From Ignavibacteriales bacterium (lineage in GTDB: Bacteria; Bacteroidota; Ignavibacteria; Ignavibacteriales; Melioribacteraceae): a stretch of 64,000 nt of DNA. A model generated the notes under the pieces. The model made no database searches. It had not been told where the DNA came from and saw only the letters and a program-made list of their open reading frames with translations. The position numbers were made by a program, and so were the translations under genes. The stretch spans positions 62,001-126,000 of the forward strand of contig JAPLFF010000007.1 of assembly GCA_026390775.1 (NCBI GenBank). Direction: 5' to 3'. Each line of letters starts with the position of its first letter. The first letter of the stretch is position 1. Below, piece after piece: positions 56,468 to 64,000 of the stretch.

Positions 56468-59083
56468 ATGTCCATTACACCTTTAATGGCGCAATATGCC
56501 AAGATAAAAGAAAATTATCCCGATACCATTTTGCTTTTCCGAATGGGAGATTTCTTTGAAACTTTTGAGGAGGATGCAAAAACTGCTTCCAAAGTTTTGG
56601 GCATTACTCTTACAAAACGTGCCAATGGCGCCGCTGGCGAGGTTCCGCTTGCCGGATTTCCGCATCATGCAATTGATACCTATTTACCAAAACTGGTACG
56701 TGCCGGTTACCGCGTTGCTGTCTGCGAGCAGATGGAAAATCCGAAGTTTGCTAAAGGGATTGTTAAGCGTGAAGTTATTGAAGTTGTTACCCCGGGAGTT
56801 GCAATATCTGATAAACTTCTCGATCATAAAAAAAATAATTATTTACTCTCGGTTTACATTGAAGATGAAATTGCCGGAATTGCATTCTGCGATATATCTA
56901 CCGGTGAGTTTTCAACTTTTGAATTCAATAGAACTGAATTATCACAACAACTTGGTTCGATCAATCCTTCTGAGATATTAATTCCAAAAAAACTTAAGAA
57001 TGAACTTGAACCGCTGATTCACAAAGCTGTTCCATCTGCACGAATAACAAAAATTGATGATTGGATTTTCAATTACGATTACTGTACTGAACTATTGATG
57101 AATCATTTCAACACAAAAACGTTGAAGGGATTTGGTATCGAGAATTTACGAATCGCGATTAGCTCCGCCGGTGCTGCTCTAAATTATTTGCGCGAAACTC
57201 AAAAAGCTAATCTTACACATTTAAATAAAATTTCGCGGCATAATCCTTCCGATTACATGATCTTAGATTATTCAACTAAAAAAAATTTAGAGATCATGTT
57301 CACAATGCAGGAAGGTGAACGTGAAGGATCATTGATTTCAATTCTTGATAAGACCTTAACTTCAATGGGCGCACGGATGCTCAAGAAATGGATCTCCGCT
57401 CCATTAACAAAATTAGAACCTATCATCAAACGCCAGGAATCAATAGAAGCACTTTTACAAAATAAAATTCTTAGAAAAAATTTACAGAATGAATTAAAAG
57501 AGATTGGCGATTTAGAAAGATTGATTTCTAAAATATGTACCGGAAGAGTTAACCCGCGTGAATTGTTAAATCTAAAAACGTCTCTCAAAAAAATTCCGCT
57601 GATCAAACAACTTTTAGACCAAACTTCAGTAGAAACACTCACAGCAATAAATCAACGACTTAACTCTCTTGATAAACTTGTAGAGAAAATTGAACTGGCA
57701 ATTTCTGATGACCCGCCTCTTGCAATTTCTGATGGTGGTGTAATTCGCAATGGCTTTAGTCCTGAGCTGGATGAATTAAGAGGACTTTCTACAAATGCGA
57801 AAGATTGGATTGCAACTCTTCAAAAAACGGAACGAGAACGGACGAAAATCTCTTCACTTAAAGTTAGTTACAATAAAGTATTCGGTTATTACATTGAGAT
57901 CAGCAATGCCAACAAAGATAAAGTTCCGGAGAACTACATCCGCAAACAAACTCTAGTTAATAACGAAAGATTTATTACTCCTGAACTAAAAGAGTACGAA
58001 GATAAAATTCTGAATGCAGAAGAAAACATTGCTAATCTGGAATATCAACTTTTCGATCAAGTTAGATTAGATGTGGCATCGGAGACAGAAGCAGTTCAAG
58101 AAAATGCTAAATTGATTGCGATGCTTGATTGTTACCAATCATTTTCGGAATGTGCCGACGAATATAAATATGTCCGTCCGCAGCTTGATGAATCCGATTC
58201 ACTCGAAATAATAGACGGACGTCATCCGGTTGTTGAAAGAATTTTACCTCCGGGAGAAAAATTTACTCCAAACAGTTCTAAACTTTCTTCATCAGACGAG
58301 CAGATAATAATTCTTACCGGACCAAACATGGCGGGTAAATCAGTTTATCTCCGTCAAGTTGGACTGATAGTATTGATGGCGCAGATTGGTTCTTTTGTTT
58401 CCGCAACATCGGCAAAGATCGGTTTAGTAGATAGAATTTTCACACGTGTTGGCGCGAGCGATAACATCTCAGCAGGCGAATCAACTTTTCTTGTTGAGAT
58501 GCAGGAAGCTGCAAATATTTTGAACAATGCTTCAAGTAAGAGTTTAATTTTGCTTGATGAAATCGGACGCGGGACAAGTACATTTGATGGAATATCAATC
58601 GCATGGGCAATAACAGAATATCTACATGAGAATCCGAATCTTACTGCAAAGACTTTATTCGCTACTCATTATCACGAGTTAAATGAAATGGCAACTTTAT
58701 TCCCTCGTATCAAAAATTTCAAAGTTGAAGTCCGTGAGTACGGTGATAAAGTAATTTTCTTACACAAAGTTTCTTCCGGCGGTGCCGATCATAGTTATGG
58801 AATTCAAGTTGGACAAATGGCGGGCTTGCCTCTGTTTGTTACTAACCGTGCTAAAGAAATTCTTGCTAATTTAGAGAGTAAAGAATTAACTCCTTATGAA
58901 ATGAAGAAAGCTAAACTTGCAAAGCTTAAAGGACAAGATGATTTTCAGATCAGTCTGTTTGAAATGAAGGACGAAGAATTAAGAAAACAAATTTCTGATA
59001 TTTCGATAAACAGTTTAACTCCGCTTGAAGCATTGAATAAACTAAGTGAATTAAAGAAGAAGATTGATGAAAAGAAAGATTAA
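56468..59083 (+). CDS. mutS: DNA mismatch repair protein MutS
   Basis: MutS recognises mismatches and recruits MutL. The 871-residue protein begins PLMAQYAKIKENYPD, with the mismatch-binding Phe-x-Glu in GDFFETFEED (about residues 28-36). It continues through the connector, lever and clamp domains to the ATPase, where Walker A is GPNMAGKSVYLRQ (about residue 620) and Walker B is LLDEIGRGTSTFDG, followed by the FATHYHEL signature. The length is usual for MutS1. It starts 6 bases after a weak purine-rich stretch and is read from its own region, with the lipoprotein gene 3' of it. Confidence 0.98.
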   Translation: MSITPLMAQYAKIKENYPDTILLFRMGDFFETFEEDAKTASKVLGITLTKRANGAAGEVPLAGFPHHAIDTYLPKLVRAGYRVAVCEQMENPKFAKGIVKREVIEVVTPGVAISDKLLDHKKNNYLLSVYIEDEIAGIAFCDISTGEFSTFEFNRTELSQQLGSINPSEILIPKKLKNELEPLIHKAVPSARITKIDDWIFNYDYCTELLMNHFNTKTLKGFGIENLRIAISSAGAALNYLRETQKANLTHLNKISRHNPSDYMILDYSTKKNLEIMFTMQEGEREGSLISILDKTLTSMGARMLKKWISAPLTKLEPIIKRQESIEALLQNKILRKNLQNELKEIGDLERLISKICTGRVNPRELLNLKTSLKKIPLIKQLLDQTSVETLTAINQRLNSLDKLVEKIELAISDDPPLAISDGGVIRNGFSPELDELRGLSTNAKDWIATLQKTERERTKISSLKVSYNKVFGYYIEISNANKDKVPENYIRKQTLVNNERFITPELKEYEDKILNAEENIANLEYQLFDQVRLDVASETEAVQENAKLIAMLDCYQSFSECADEYKYVRPQLDESDSLEIIDGRHPVVERILPPGEKFTPNSSKLSSSDEQIIILTGPNMAGKSVYLRQVGLIVLMAQIGSFVSATSAKIGLVDRIFTRVGASDNISAGESTFLVEMQEAANILNNASSKSLILLDEIGRGTSTFDGISIAWAITEYLHENPNLTAKTLFATHYHELNEMATLFPRIKNFKVEVREYGDKVIFLHKVSSGGADHSYGIQVGQMAGLPLFVTNRAKEILANLESKELTPYEMKKAKLAKLKGQDDFQISLFEMKDEELRKQISDISINSLTPLEALNKLSELKKKIDEKKD

Positions 59084-59087
59084 AATT

Positions 59088-59175
59088 TGTCATTCTGATC
59101 CCGACTTGTCGGGAGAAGAATCTCGATCTTTATTCGTGAGAAAGATTCTTCGTCGTTACACTCCTCAGAGTGACA
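59088..59175. mobile_element. short inverted-repeat element (MITE-like, 88 bp)
   Basis: Ends TGTCATTCTGA (59088-59098) and TCAGAGTGACA (59165-59175) are inverted repeats with one mismatch. Inside, CCCGACTTGTCGGG forms a hairpin, and GAAGAATCTC is inverse to AAAGATTCTTC. It begins 4 bases past the mutS stop. A longer frame of the following lipoprotein would run through it, so that start is not used. A half copy lies at 36775-36813. Confidence 0.85.
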
Positions 59176-59192
59176 TAATCACATACTTAATA

Positions 59193-59783
59193 ATGATTAT
59201 TTTTTTATTCCTCATCAGTTGCGGAAAGAATTACACACCCGAACAGAAAACATATATTACAAAGATCGAAAAATACCGCACCGAGAAAAATGAAGAAATG
59301 AAAAACGATCCATCTTCACCATTTAACAAAAAAGGAAAAGTCGAATTCCACGATTTGAATTACTTTGATGTTGATCCTTCGTACGTTTTCAGAAGTATGC
59401 TTTATGAATATGAGCCGAAAGACACAGTTACAATTTACGGCACTAAAGGTGAGCCGAGGAAAGCAATACGCTATGGTTATGTTGTGATTACTTATCAAAA
59501 CAAACAGTATAATATAAATGTCTATCAAGGAACGACAGCCGGTGGTGAAACTTATTATTCAATTTGGTTCACAGATAAAACCACGAACAATGAATCATAC
59601 GGCGTTGGACGCTATATTGACTTTGAAAAAGTTGATGACCCAAACAATGAATATGAAATTGATTTTAACTTAGCATACAATCCATATTGTGCATATAGTC
59701 CAAATTACTCATGCGCAATTCCAACAAAAGAAGATCTCATCCCGATCGCAATTCGAGCGGGAGAGAAAAAATTTCATGAATAA
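59193..59783 (+). CDS. lipoprotein of unknown function
   Basis: The in-frame ATG at 59193 gives a short lipoprotein signal (MIIFLFLISCGKN), with Cys at residue 10 after LIS, a plausible lipobox. Upstream codons cross the inverted-repeat element (59088-59175) and code for no signal, so they are not used. The 196-residue mature protein has acidic and Tyr-rich stretches (VDPSYVFRSMLYEYEPKDTVT, YQNKQYNINVYQG, SIWFTDKTT), with a beta-rich pattern. I do not recognise the family. It lies 14 bases before the DAHP synthase gene and may share its transcript. Confidence 0.8.
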   Translation: MIIFLFLISCGKNYTPEQKTYITKIEKYRTEKNEEMKNDPSSPFNKKGKVEFHDLNYFDVDPSYVFRSMLYEYEPKDTVTIYGTKGEPRKAIRYGYVVITYQNKQYNINVYQGTTAGGETYYSIWFTDKTTNNESYGVGRYIDFEKVDDPNNEYEIDFNLAYNPYCAYSPNYSCAIPTKEDLIPIAIRAGEKKFHE

Positions 59784-59797
59784 TTACGGAGTTTAAC

Positions 59798-60811
59798 TTG
59801 GTTGTAATCTTAGAAAAAAACGCAACAGAATCTCAGATAGAAAATGTGATCAAACACCTTGAAGGATTTGGATTTCAGATTCACAAATCTATAGGAACTG
59901 AACGGACTATTCTCGGAGCTATTGGAGTAAAACCAAACTTCGACACTCGCAACATCAGCATACTTGACGGAGTAGATGAAGTTTACCGTGTTACAACTCC
60001 TTACAAACTTTCAAGCAGAAGTTTTCACGAAGCTAACACAGTTATAAAGGTTAAAGATGTTGAGTTAGGCGGGAATCAAATTGTAATGATTGCAGGTCCG
60101 TGTTCGATCGAAAATGAAGATCAAATTTTCCGTTTGGCAAAAGTTGTTGCAAAATCCGGTGCAAAGATTTTAAGAGGCGGCGCTTTCAAACCGCGCACTT
60201 CGCCTTATTCATTTCAAGGTCTTGGTGAAGAAGGATTAAAATTAATCCGCGGCGCTGCTGATGAAAATAATTTGTTAGTTGTTACAGAAGTAATGCAGAT
60301 CGAACAGATAGAATTAATTGACAGATATACCGATATCTTTCAGCTTGGCGCACGCAACATGCAAAATTTTTCTTTGCTGAAAGAATTAGGTAAGACAACA
60401 AGACCTGTAATGGTTAAACGCGGCATTGCCGCAACAATTGAAGAGTGGCTGATGTCGGCGGAATATCTTTTAAATGGCGGGAACAAAAATATTTTCCTGT
60501 GCGAGCGCGGAATTAGAACGTTTGAGAATTATACACGCAATACATTTGATCTATCGGCAATTCCAGTCGTACATAAAAAAAGTCATTTGCCTATTATAGC
60601 CGATCCTTCACACGCTACAGGATTACGAGATCAGGTTCCACCAATGGCTCGCGCCGCCGTTGCAGCCGGAGCTGATGGAATTATGATCGAGATCCATGAC
60701 GATCCCGAAAACGCTTTATCAGACGGCCCTCAAGCGCTTCTTCCCAACACTTATCTAAAATTAATGGATGAGTTACGATTGATCGCTCTAGCAATTGGAA
60801 GGAAACTATAA
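59798..60811 (+). CDS. aroF: 3-deoxy-7-phosphoheptulonate synthase (DAHP synthase)
   Basis: It condenses phosphoenolpyruvate and erythrose 4-phosphate, the first step to chorismate. This 337-residue enzyme is of the Thermotoga-like type with an N-terminal ACT/ferredoxin-like regulatory domain (about residues 1-68), then the KDO8P/DAHP barrel with IAGPCSIEN, RGGAFKPRTSPYSFQG, QLGARNMQNF, MVKRGI and ADPSHATG. These are the metal- and phosphate-binding motifs of the family. The start is TTG at 59798 behind GGAG at suitable spacing. tyrA follows directly. Feedback by aromatic amino acids through the N-terminal domain is expected. Confidence 0.95.
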   Translation: MVVILEKNATESQIENVIKHLEGFGFQIHKSIGTERTILGAIGVKPNFDTRNISILDGVDEVYRVTTPYKLSSRSFHEANTVIKVKDVELGGNQIVMIAGPCSIENEDQIFRLAKVVAKSGAKILRGGAFKPRTSPYSFQGLGEEGLKLIRGAADENNLLVVTEVMQIEQIELIDRYTDIFQLGARNMQNFSLLKELGKTTRPVMVKRGIAATIEEWLMSAEYLLNGGNKNIFLCERGIRTFENYTRNTFDLSAIPVVHKKSHLPIIADPSHATGLRDQVPPMARAAVAAGADGIMIEIHDDPENALSDGPQALLPNTYLKLMDELRLIALAIGRKL

Positions 60812-61894
60812 TTGGAAATCCGAAAAATTTCAATAATAGGATTAGGATTGATCGGCGGTTCTATTGCGAAGGCAATTAAAAATTTTTCTTCAACTCATTT
60901 CATAAGCGGGTTTGACAATCCGGATATTCTCGATAAAGCTTTAGAACAAAAAGTTATTGATAAAAAACTTTCATCATTTGAAGAAAGTCTTGATGCAGAT
61001 TTGATCTTTCTCTGTCTTCCTGTTGATGCATCAATAAATGTTTTTGAAAAACTCTCAGAAAAAATTAATCCAAATCAGATTTTGACCGATGTGTGCGGAG
61101 TGAAATCCATCTTCCAGGAAATTTGGGATAAGAAAGAACGGAAAGGGATTTACATCGGCGGACATCCGATGACCGGAAAAGAAAAAGGTGGATTTGAAAA
61201 TTCTGATCCTCTTCTTTTTGAAAACTGTGTTTACATACTTAACGAATCTGCAAAAGAATTTTCGGTGATAGATTCATTCACAGAAATAATTCATCAGCTT
61301 GGTGCAAAAATCACTTTTCTAAATCCCAAAGTGCACGATATAATTGTTGCATCGGTCAGCCATCTTCCACAACTGTTATCCGTTTCGCTTATCAATTCGG
61401 CGGGATTAAAAGGAAGCAATATAAACTTTTTCGATTACGCTGCCGGCGGATTTAGAGATATGACCCGTATTGCTTCAAGCGAATTTAATGTTTGGGAACC
61501 CGTTCTACGTGAGAACAGAAAAAATATTATACAAGCGATTGATAATTTTATTTTTGATTTAGATCAAATGAAAAAATCAATCTCTAATGAAGATTATAAA
61601 AAGCTGACCGAAAAATTTGAAAATGCAAGAGTTAAACGCGATGAAATTCCGAAATCCAACAAAGGTTTCATCAACCAGATTTATGATGTTTTTGTTTTCG
61701 TAAAAGATGAACCGGGTGTAATAAGCAAAATTTCAACTGCACTATTTGAAAACAAGATCAACATTAAAGACATCGAGCTTCTGAAAATCCGTGAGGGTTC
61801 CGGCGGAACTTTTAGAATTGCTTTCGAAAGTGAAGTGGATGCTGAGAAAGCTAAAGAAATTATTGAGAAGATTGGGTTTTCAACTAAGATATAA
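60812..61894 (+). CDS. tyrA: prephenate dehydrogenase with ACT domain
   Basis: It oxidises prephenate to 4-hydroxyphenylpyruvate, the tyrosine branch. The N-terminal Rossmann motif is IIGLGLIGGSIAKAI. The conserved GGHPMTGKE motif (with the substrate His) is near residue 115, and HDIIVASVSHLPQ (helical catalytic region) near 180, then YAAGGFRDMTRIA. A C-terminal ACT domain (about residues 290-360, FVKDEPGVISKISTALF) fits feedback by tyrosine. The start codon is TTG, immediately after the TAA of aroF, with AAGGA upstream. The pair forms a two-gene aromatic operon. Confidence 0.94.
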   Translation: MEIRKISIIGLGLIGGSIAKAIKNFSSTHFISGFDNPDILDKALEQKVIDKKLSSFEESLDADLIFLCLPVDASINVFEKLSEKINPNQILTDVCGVKSIFQEIWDKKERKGIYIGGHPMTGKEKGGFENSDPLLFENCVYILNESAKEFSVIDSFTEIIHQLGAKITFLNPKVHDIIVASVSHLPQLLSVSLINSAGLKGSNINFFDYAAGGFRDMTRIASSEFNVWEPVLRENRKNIIQAIDNFIFDLDQMKKSISNEDYKKLTEKFENARVKRDEIPKSNKGFINQIYDVFVFVKDEPGVISKISTALFENKINIKDIELLKIREGSGGTFRIAFESEVDAEKAKEIIEKIGFSTKI

Positions 61895-61926
61895 TTTTTT
61901 TTGCAATCGCATCAGCAACTTCAATA

Positions 61927-64000
61927 CTATTTTAATAGAATCATTTTCTTAGCTTGATTAAATCCATCTGTAATAATTTGATAGATGTAAATTCCGCTTG
62001 GTAAATATTCCGCCTTAAATGATGACTCATAATAACCGGGCGGCTTTTCCGAATCTACAAGTTTTATTACTTCTCTTCCGATTACATCATATACAATAAT
62101 TTTTACTTTAGATTGCTGCGGTATAGCAAATCTTATTGTAGTTGTCGGGTTAAATGGATTTGGATAATTTTGGTATAGTTGAAACTCGTCCGGAATTCCA
62201 AGCGAAAGTTCTTTAACATCCGTCACTGTTCCTTCAACAGAAATTAGTCTTGTTGCATTGTTGCTCTTTTCACTTCCATCCATTACAGAAAAAACAACTG
62301 TCTTAGTTGATTTCGTTGCATCAGTCCCTTTTATATTTTTATACTTTACAGATCTAAAAATATTTTGATAAGTTGCGAAGTCTCCTTGACCGGATAATGT
62401 TAAAGTACCGGTTGCCAAATTGTAAAGCGCATTAATATTTTGAGGTGCTTCAAACTGAAGTACATCTTCCCCAACTAGAAAACCTTCTTCAATTTTTACT
62501 TCCCCGCTTTGCAGAAATAAATCATCTGAGTCAGAAATAACGATGCTATCACTAACTGTTACCCGATCACTATTAAGTGAATAATTTATTTTACTTTTTT
62601 CTATATCTGACAATAATGGTGCGATGTTTCCGGAAGTAAATTTAATTCCCTTAAAAAGAGAGTTGCTATTATCATCACCATCGTTAAATGTAATGTTTAT
62701 CGTTCTATTATTTTTGTTCGGGACTATTTTATTGTTCCTATAACTCACAGTGCGAAGCGCTGCTTGATAATTATTAACCGAACCGTGTCCATGCAAACTT
62801 AATATACCTTTACTTGAATTCCATTCTCCTGTAATTTGATTTTGATTATTAAAAACCAGTTCATCTTCACCTTCTCGATAATTTTCCGTAATAGAAATTA
62901 TCGCGCTACCATTATTATCATCATCAACATCTTCAACAACAATTGTATTAGTTAAAGTATAGAGGCTTTGTTTTATTTTATATTCAATAGGATCAGATTC
63001 AATATTAGATATCACTGGAGGTGTATTGATTGATGTGATTGAAATTTCCCTTGTTGAAACATTGCTGTTGATATTTCCATCGTTGACTGTAAAATTTACT
63101 GTTCTAACATTTTTTTTCGGGTGGTTGCTTACGTTTTTATATTTCACATCACGTATTGCAGTTTGATAATTGGCAAGAGTTGCAGTCCCATTTAAAGTCA
63201 TAGATCCATTTACACTATTCCATTCCCCAGTAATTCCATTTTGATTTGTAAAACTTAATATATCCTCACCGTTTTGATAATTTGTTGTTATCTGAATAAC
63301 CGCGTTTTCAAGGTTCAAATTATCCAAATCATTAACTGTTATTGTAGCTGTAATCTGTTGAGGGAGTTCGCCTTCTGTAAAATCTAATGGTGATGCTTCG
63401 ATTCCGCTCGTTATTGGCGCATAGTTTGGTAAAGTTGCCAATGAAATAGTATTTGAATTACTGCTTGTTCCAGTTGAATTGTTTGATCTGATTCTATAAT
63501 AGAATGAAGTATTTTTGGCAACGGTTGTTATGGAAAAAGCTGTAACATTAGCAACATTCTTATTATTATAACCATCCAACATATTACTGAAACCGGGGTC
63601 GGTTGCAATATCAAGATAATATCTATTAGCACCTATCACATCATCCCAATTAGCAGTAAAACTCGTGCTTGTAATATTAATCGCTGCTTTAGCAGTTGGA
63701 TTTTCTGGGATTGTGATCAACATAATTATATTTGAGTTATCAGAATTGCCCCAAGAATTATATGCTCGTACTCTATAATAGTAATCAGTTCCCGCAGCAA
63801 TATTATTAACAACAAACGATGTAACATTATATACAACTTTATTCTGGTAGCCTGTTACATAATTAACAAATCCGGCATCGGTTGCAACATCAATAAAATA
63901 TCCGGAAGCCCCACCTGATGGTGCATTCCAATTTGCTCTGAAACTACTTTGTTTTATTATTGTTGCATTAACTGCTACAGGTGCAACAGGAAGATTTTTT
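61927..64000 (-). CDS. secreted multidomain protein with FN3 and tandem repeats, T9SS sorting domain (partial, N-terminus beyond window)
   Basis: The frame stays open to the right edge; the apparent Met at 63723 is internal. From the right, two fibronectin III-like domains lie at about 63730-64000 and 63430-63720 (FRANWNAPSG and FTANWDDVIG). Three related repeats of about 130 residues follow (about 63420-62230), each with a (G)EDxLxF and TLTLSG/SLHGH motif and YQ..(I/L)R.V.Y.N. The C-terminal tail (about 62190-61930) is a T9SS type A signal with YPNPFNPTT, VYDVIGREV, LPSGIYIYQI and KKMILLK. It is a surface or secreted adhesin-like protein. The ligand is unknown. Confidence 0.9.
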   Translation of the reverse strand, partial: KNLPVAPVAVNATIIKQSSFRANWNAPSGGASGYFIDVATDAGFVNYVTGYQNKVVYNVTSFVVNNIAAGTDYYYRVRAYNSWGNSDNSNIIMLITIPENPTAKAAINITSTSFTANWDDVIGANRYYLDIATDPGFSNMLDGYNNKNVANVTAFSITTVAKNTSFYYRIRSNNSTGTSSNSNTISLATLPNYAPITSGIEASPLDFTEGELPQQITATITVNDLDNLNLENAVIQITTNYQNGEDILSFTNQNGITGEWNSVNGSMTLNGTATLANYQTAIRDVKYKNVSNHPKKNVRTVNFTVNDGNINSNVSTREISITSINTPPVISNIESDPIEYKIKQSLYTLTNTIVVEDVDDDNNGSAIISITENYREGEDELVFNNQNQITGEWNSSKGILSLHGHGSVNNYQAALRTVSYRNNKIVPNKNNRTINITFNDGDDNSNSLFKGIKFTSGNIAPLLSDIEKSKINYSLNSDRVTVSDSIVISDSDDLFLQSGEVKIEEGFLVGEDVLQFEAPQNINALYNLATGTLTLSGQGDFATYQNIFRSVKYKNIKGTDATKSTKTVVFSVMDGSEKSNNATRLISVEGTVTDVKELSLGIPDEFQLYQNYPNPFNPTTTIRFAIPQQSKVKIIVYDVIGREVIKLVDSEKPPGYYESSFKAEYLPSGIYIYQIITDGFNQAKKMILLK

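Noticed and set aside
63721-63723. Met at 63723 as start of the right-edge protein
   Set aside because: The frame continues upstream with another FN3-like domain and no ribosome site is present.
1-64000. CRISPR array, defence island, prophage or plasmid origin
   Set aside because: No regularly spaced identical repeats, nucleases, phage structural genes or replication genes were seen.

Overview
The window is AT-rich chromosomal DNA that fits a member of the Ignavibacteriales (Chlorobi/Ignavibacteria side of the Bacteroidota). The pointers are several secreted proteins ending in a type IX secretion (T9SS) type A sorting domain with the YPNPFNPTT motif, the T9SS parts SprA, PorX and Plug, a FecI-type ECF sigma factor/FecR/TonB receptor module, and LptD-type outer-membrane biogenesis. 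This placement is inferred from gene content. No rRNA or tRNA gene was recognised.

Layout. 1-1547 is the start of a minus-strand M1-like metallopeptidase that runs off the left edge. 1673-3837 holds a tiny signal-peptide-like ORF and a beta-propeller T9SS cargo protein. 3915-6780 is a minus-strand heat-shock cluster (Hsp20, DnaK, Hsp20). 7003-8938 carries birA and a cysteine desulfurase on the plus strand. 8942-23674 is a long minus-strand run: ald, CoA-transferase, phosphatase, sprA, porX, tsaE, tsaB, a DUF1573 protein and accD. From sprA to accD the genes are packed or overlapping. 23827-28281 has a SpmA/SpmB-like membrane protein, a nitrilase-family amidase and DsbD.

28596-35327 is a surface-signalling nutrient uptake module: sigma factor, FecR, TonB receptor, a truncated TlpA-like protein and a full TlpA-like protein. 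35522-38764 has a type II NADH dehydrogenase and a T9SS cargo protein, followed by gene relics and a repeat (38787-39382). 39444-46181 is a tight minus-strand operon for the cell envelope: small protein, Plug, Gfo/Idh oxidoreductase, LEA2-type lipoprotein, ROK kinase and LptD. 46391-48137 has a DUF4097 beta-repeat protein and, divergently, crcB and DUF190. 48471-50136 has a TPR-like protein and an orphan gene bounded by attC-like sequence. 50312-52683 is an NfnAB/SudBA-type flavoprotein pair, convergent with a very large GH13-family protein. 56468-61894 carries mutS, a lipoprotein, DAHP synthase and prephenate dehydrogenase. The right edge holds part of a long FN3/repeat-domain T9SS cargo protein.

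The main theme is outer-membrane and surface biology. SprA (translocon), Plug (its partner) and PorX (regulator) are present together with three intact or partial cargo genes and one cargo relic. No clearly new defence or mobile system was found. The least explained material is non-coding: at least four families of small inverted-repeat elements between genes, an attC-like site next to an orphan gene, a truncated thioredoxin fused by overlap into the TonB operon, and a recent-looking 171-bp duplication inside sprA.
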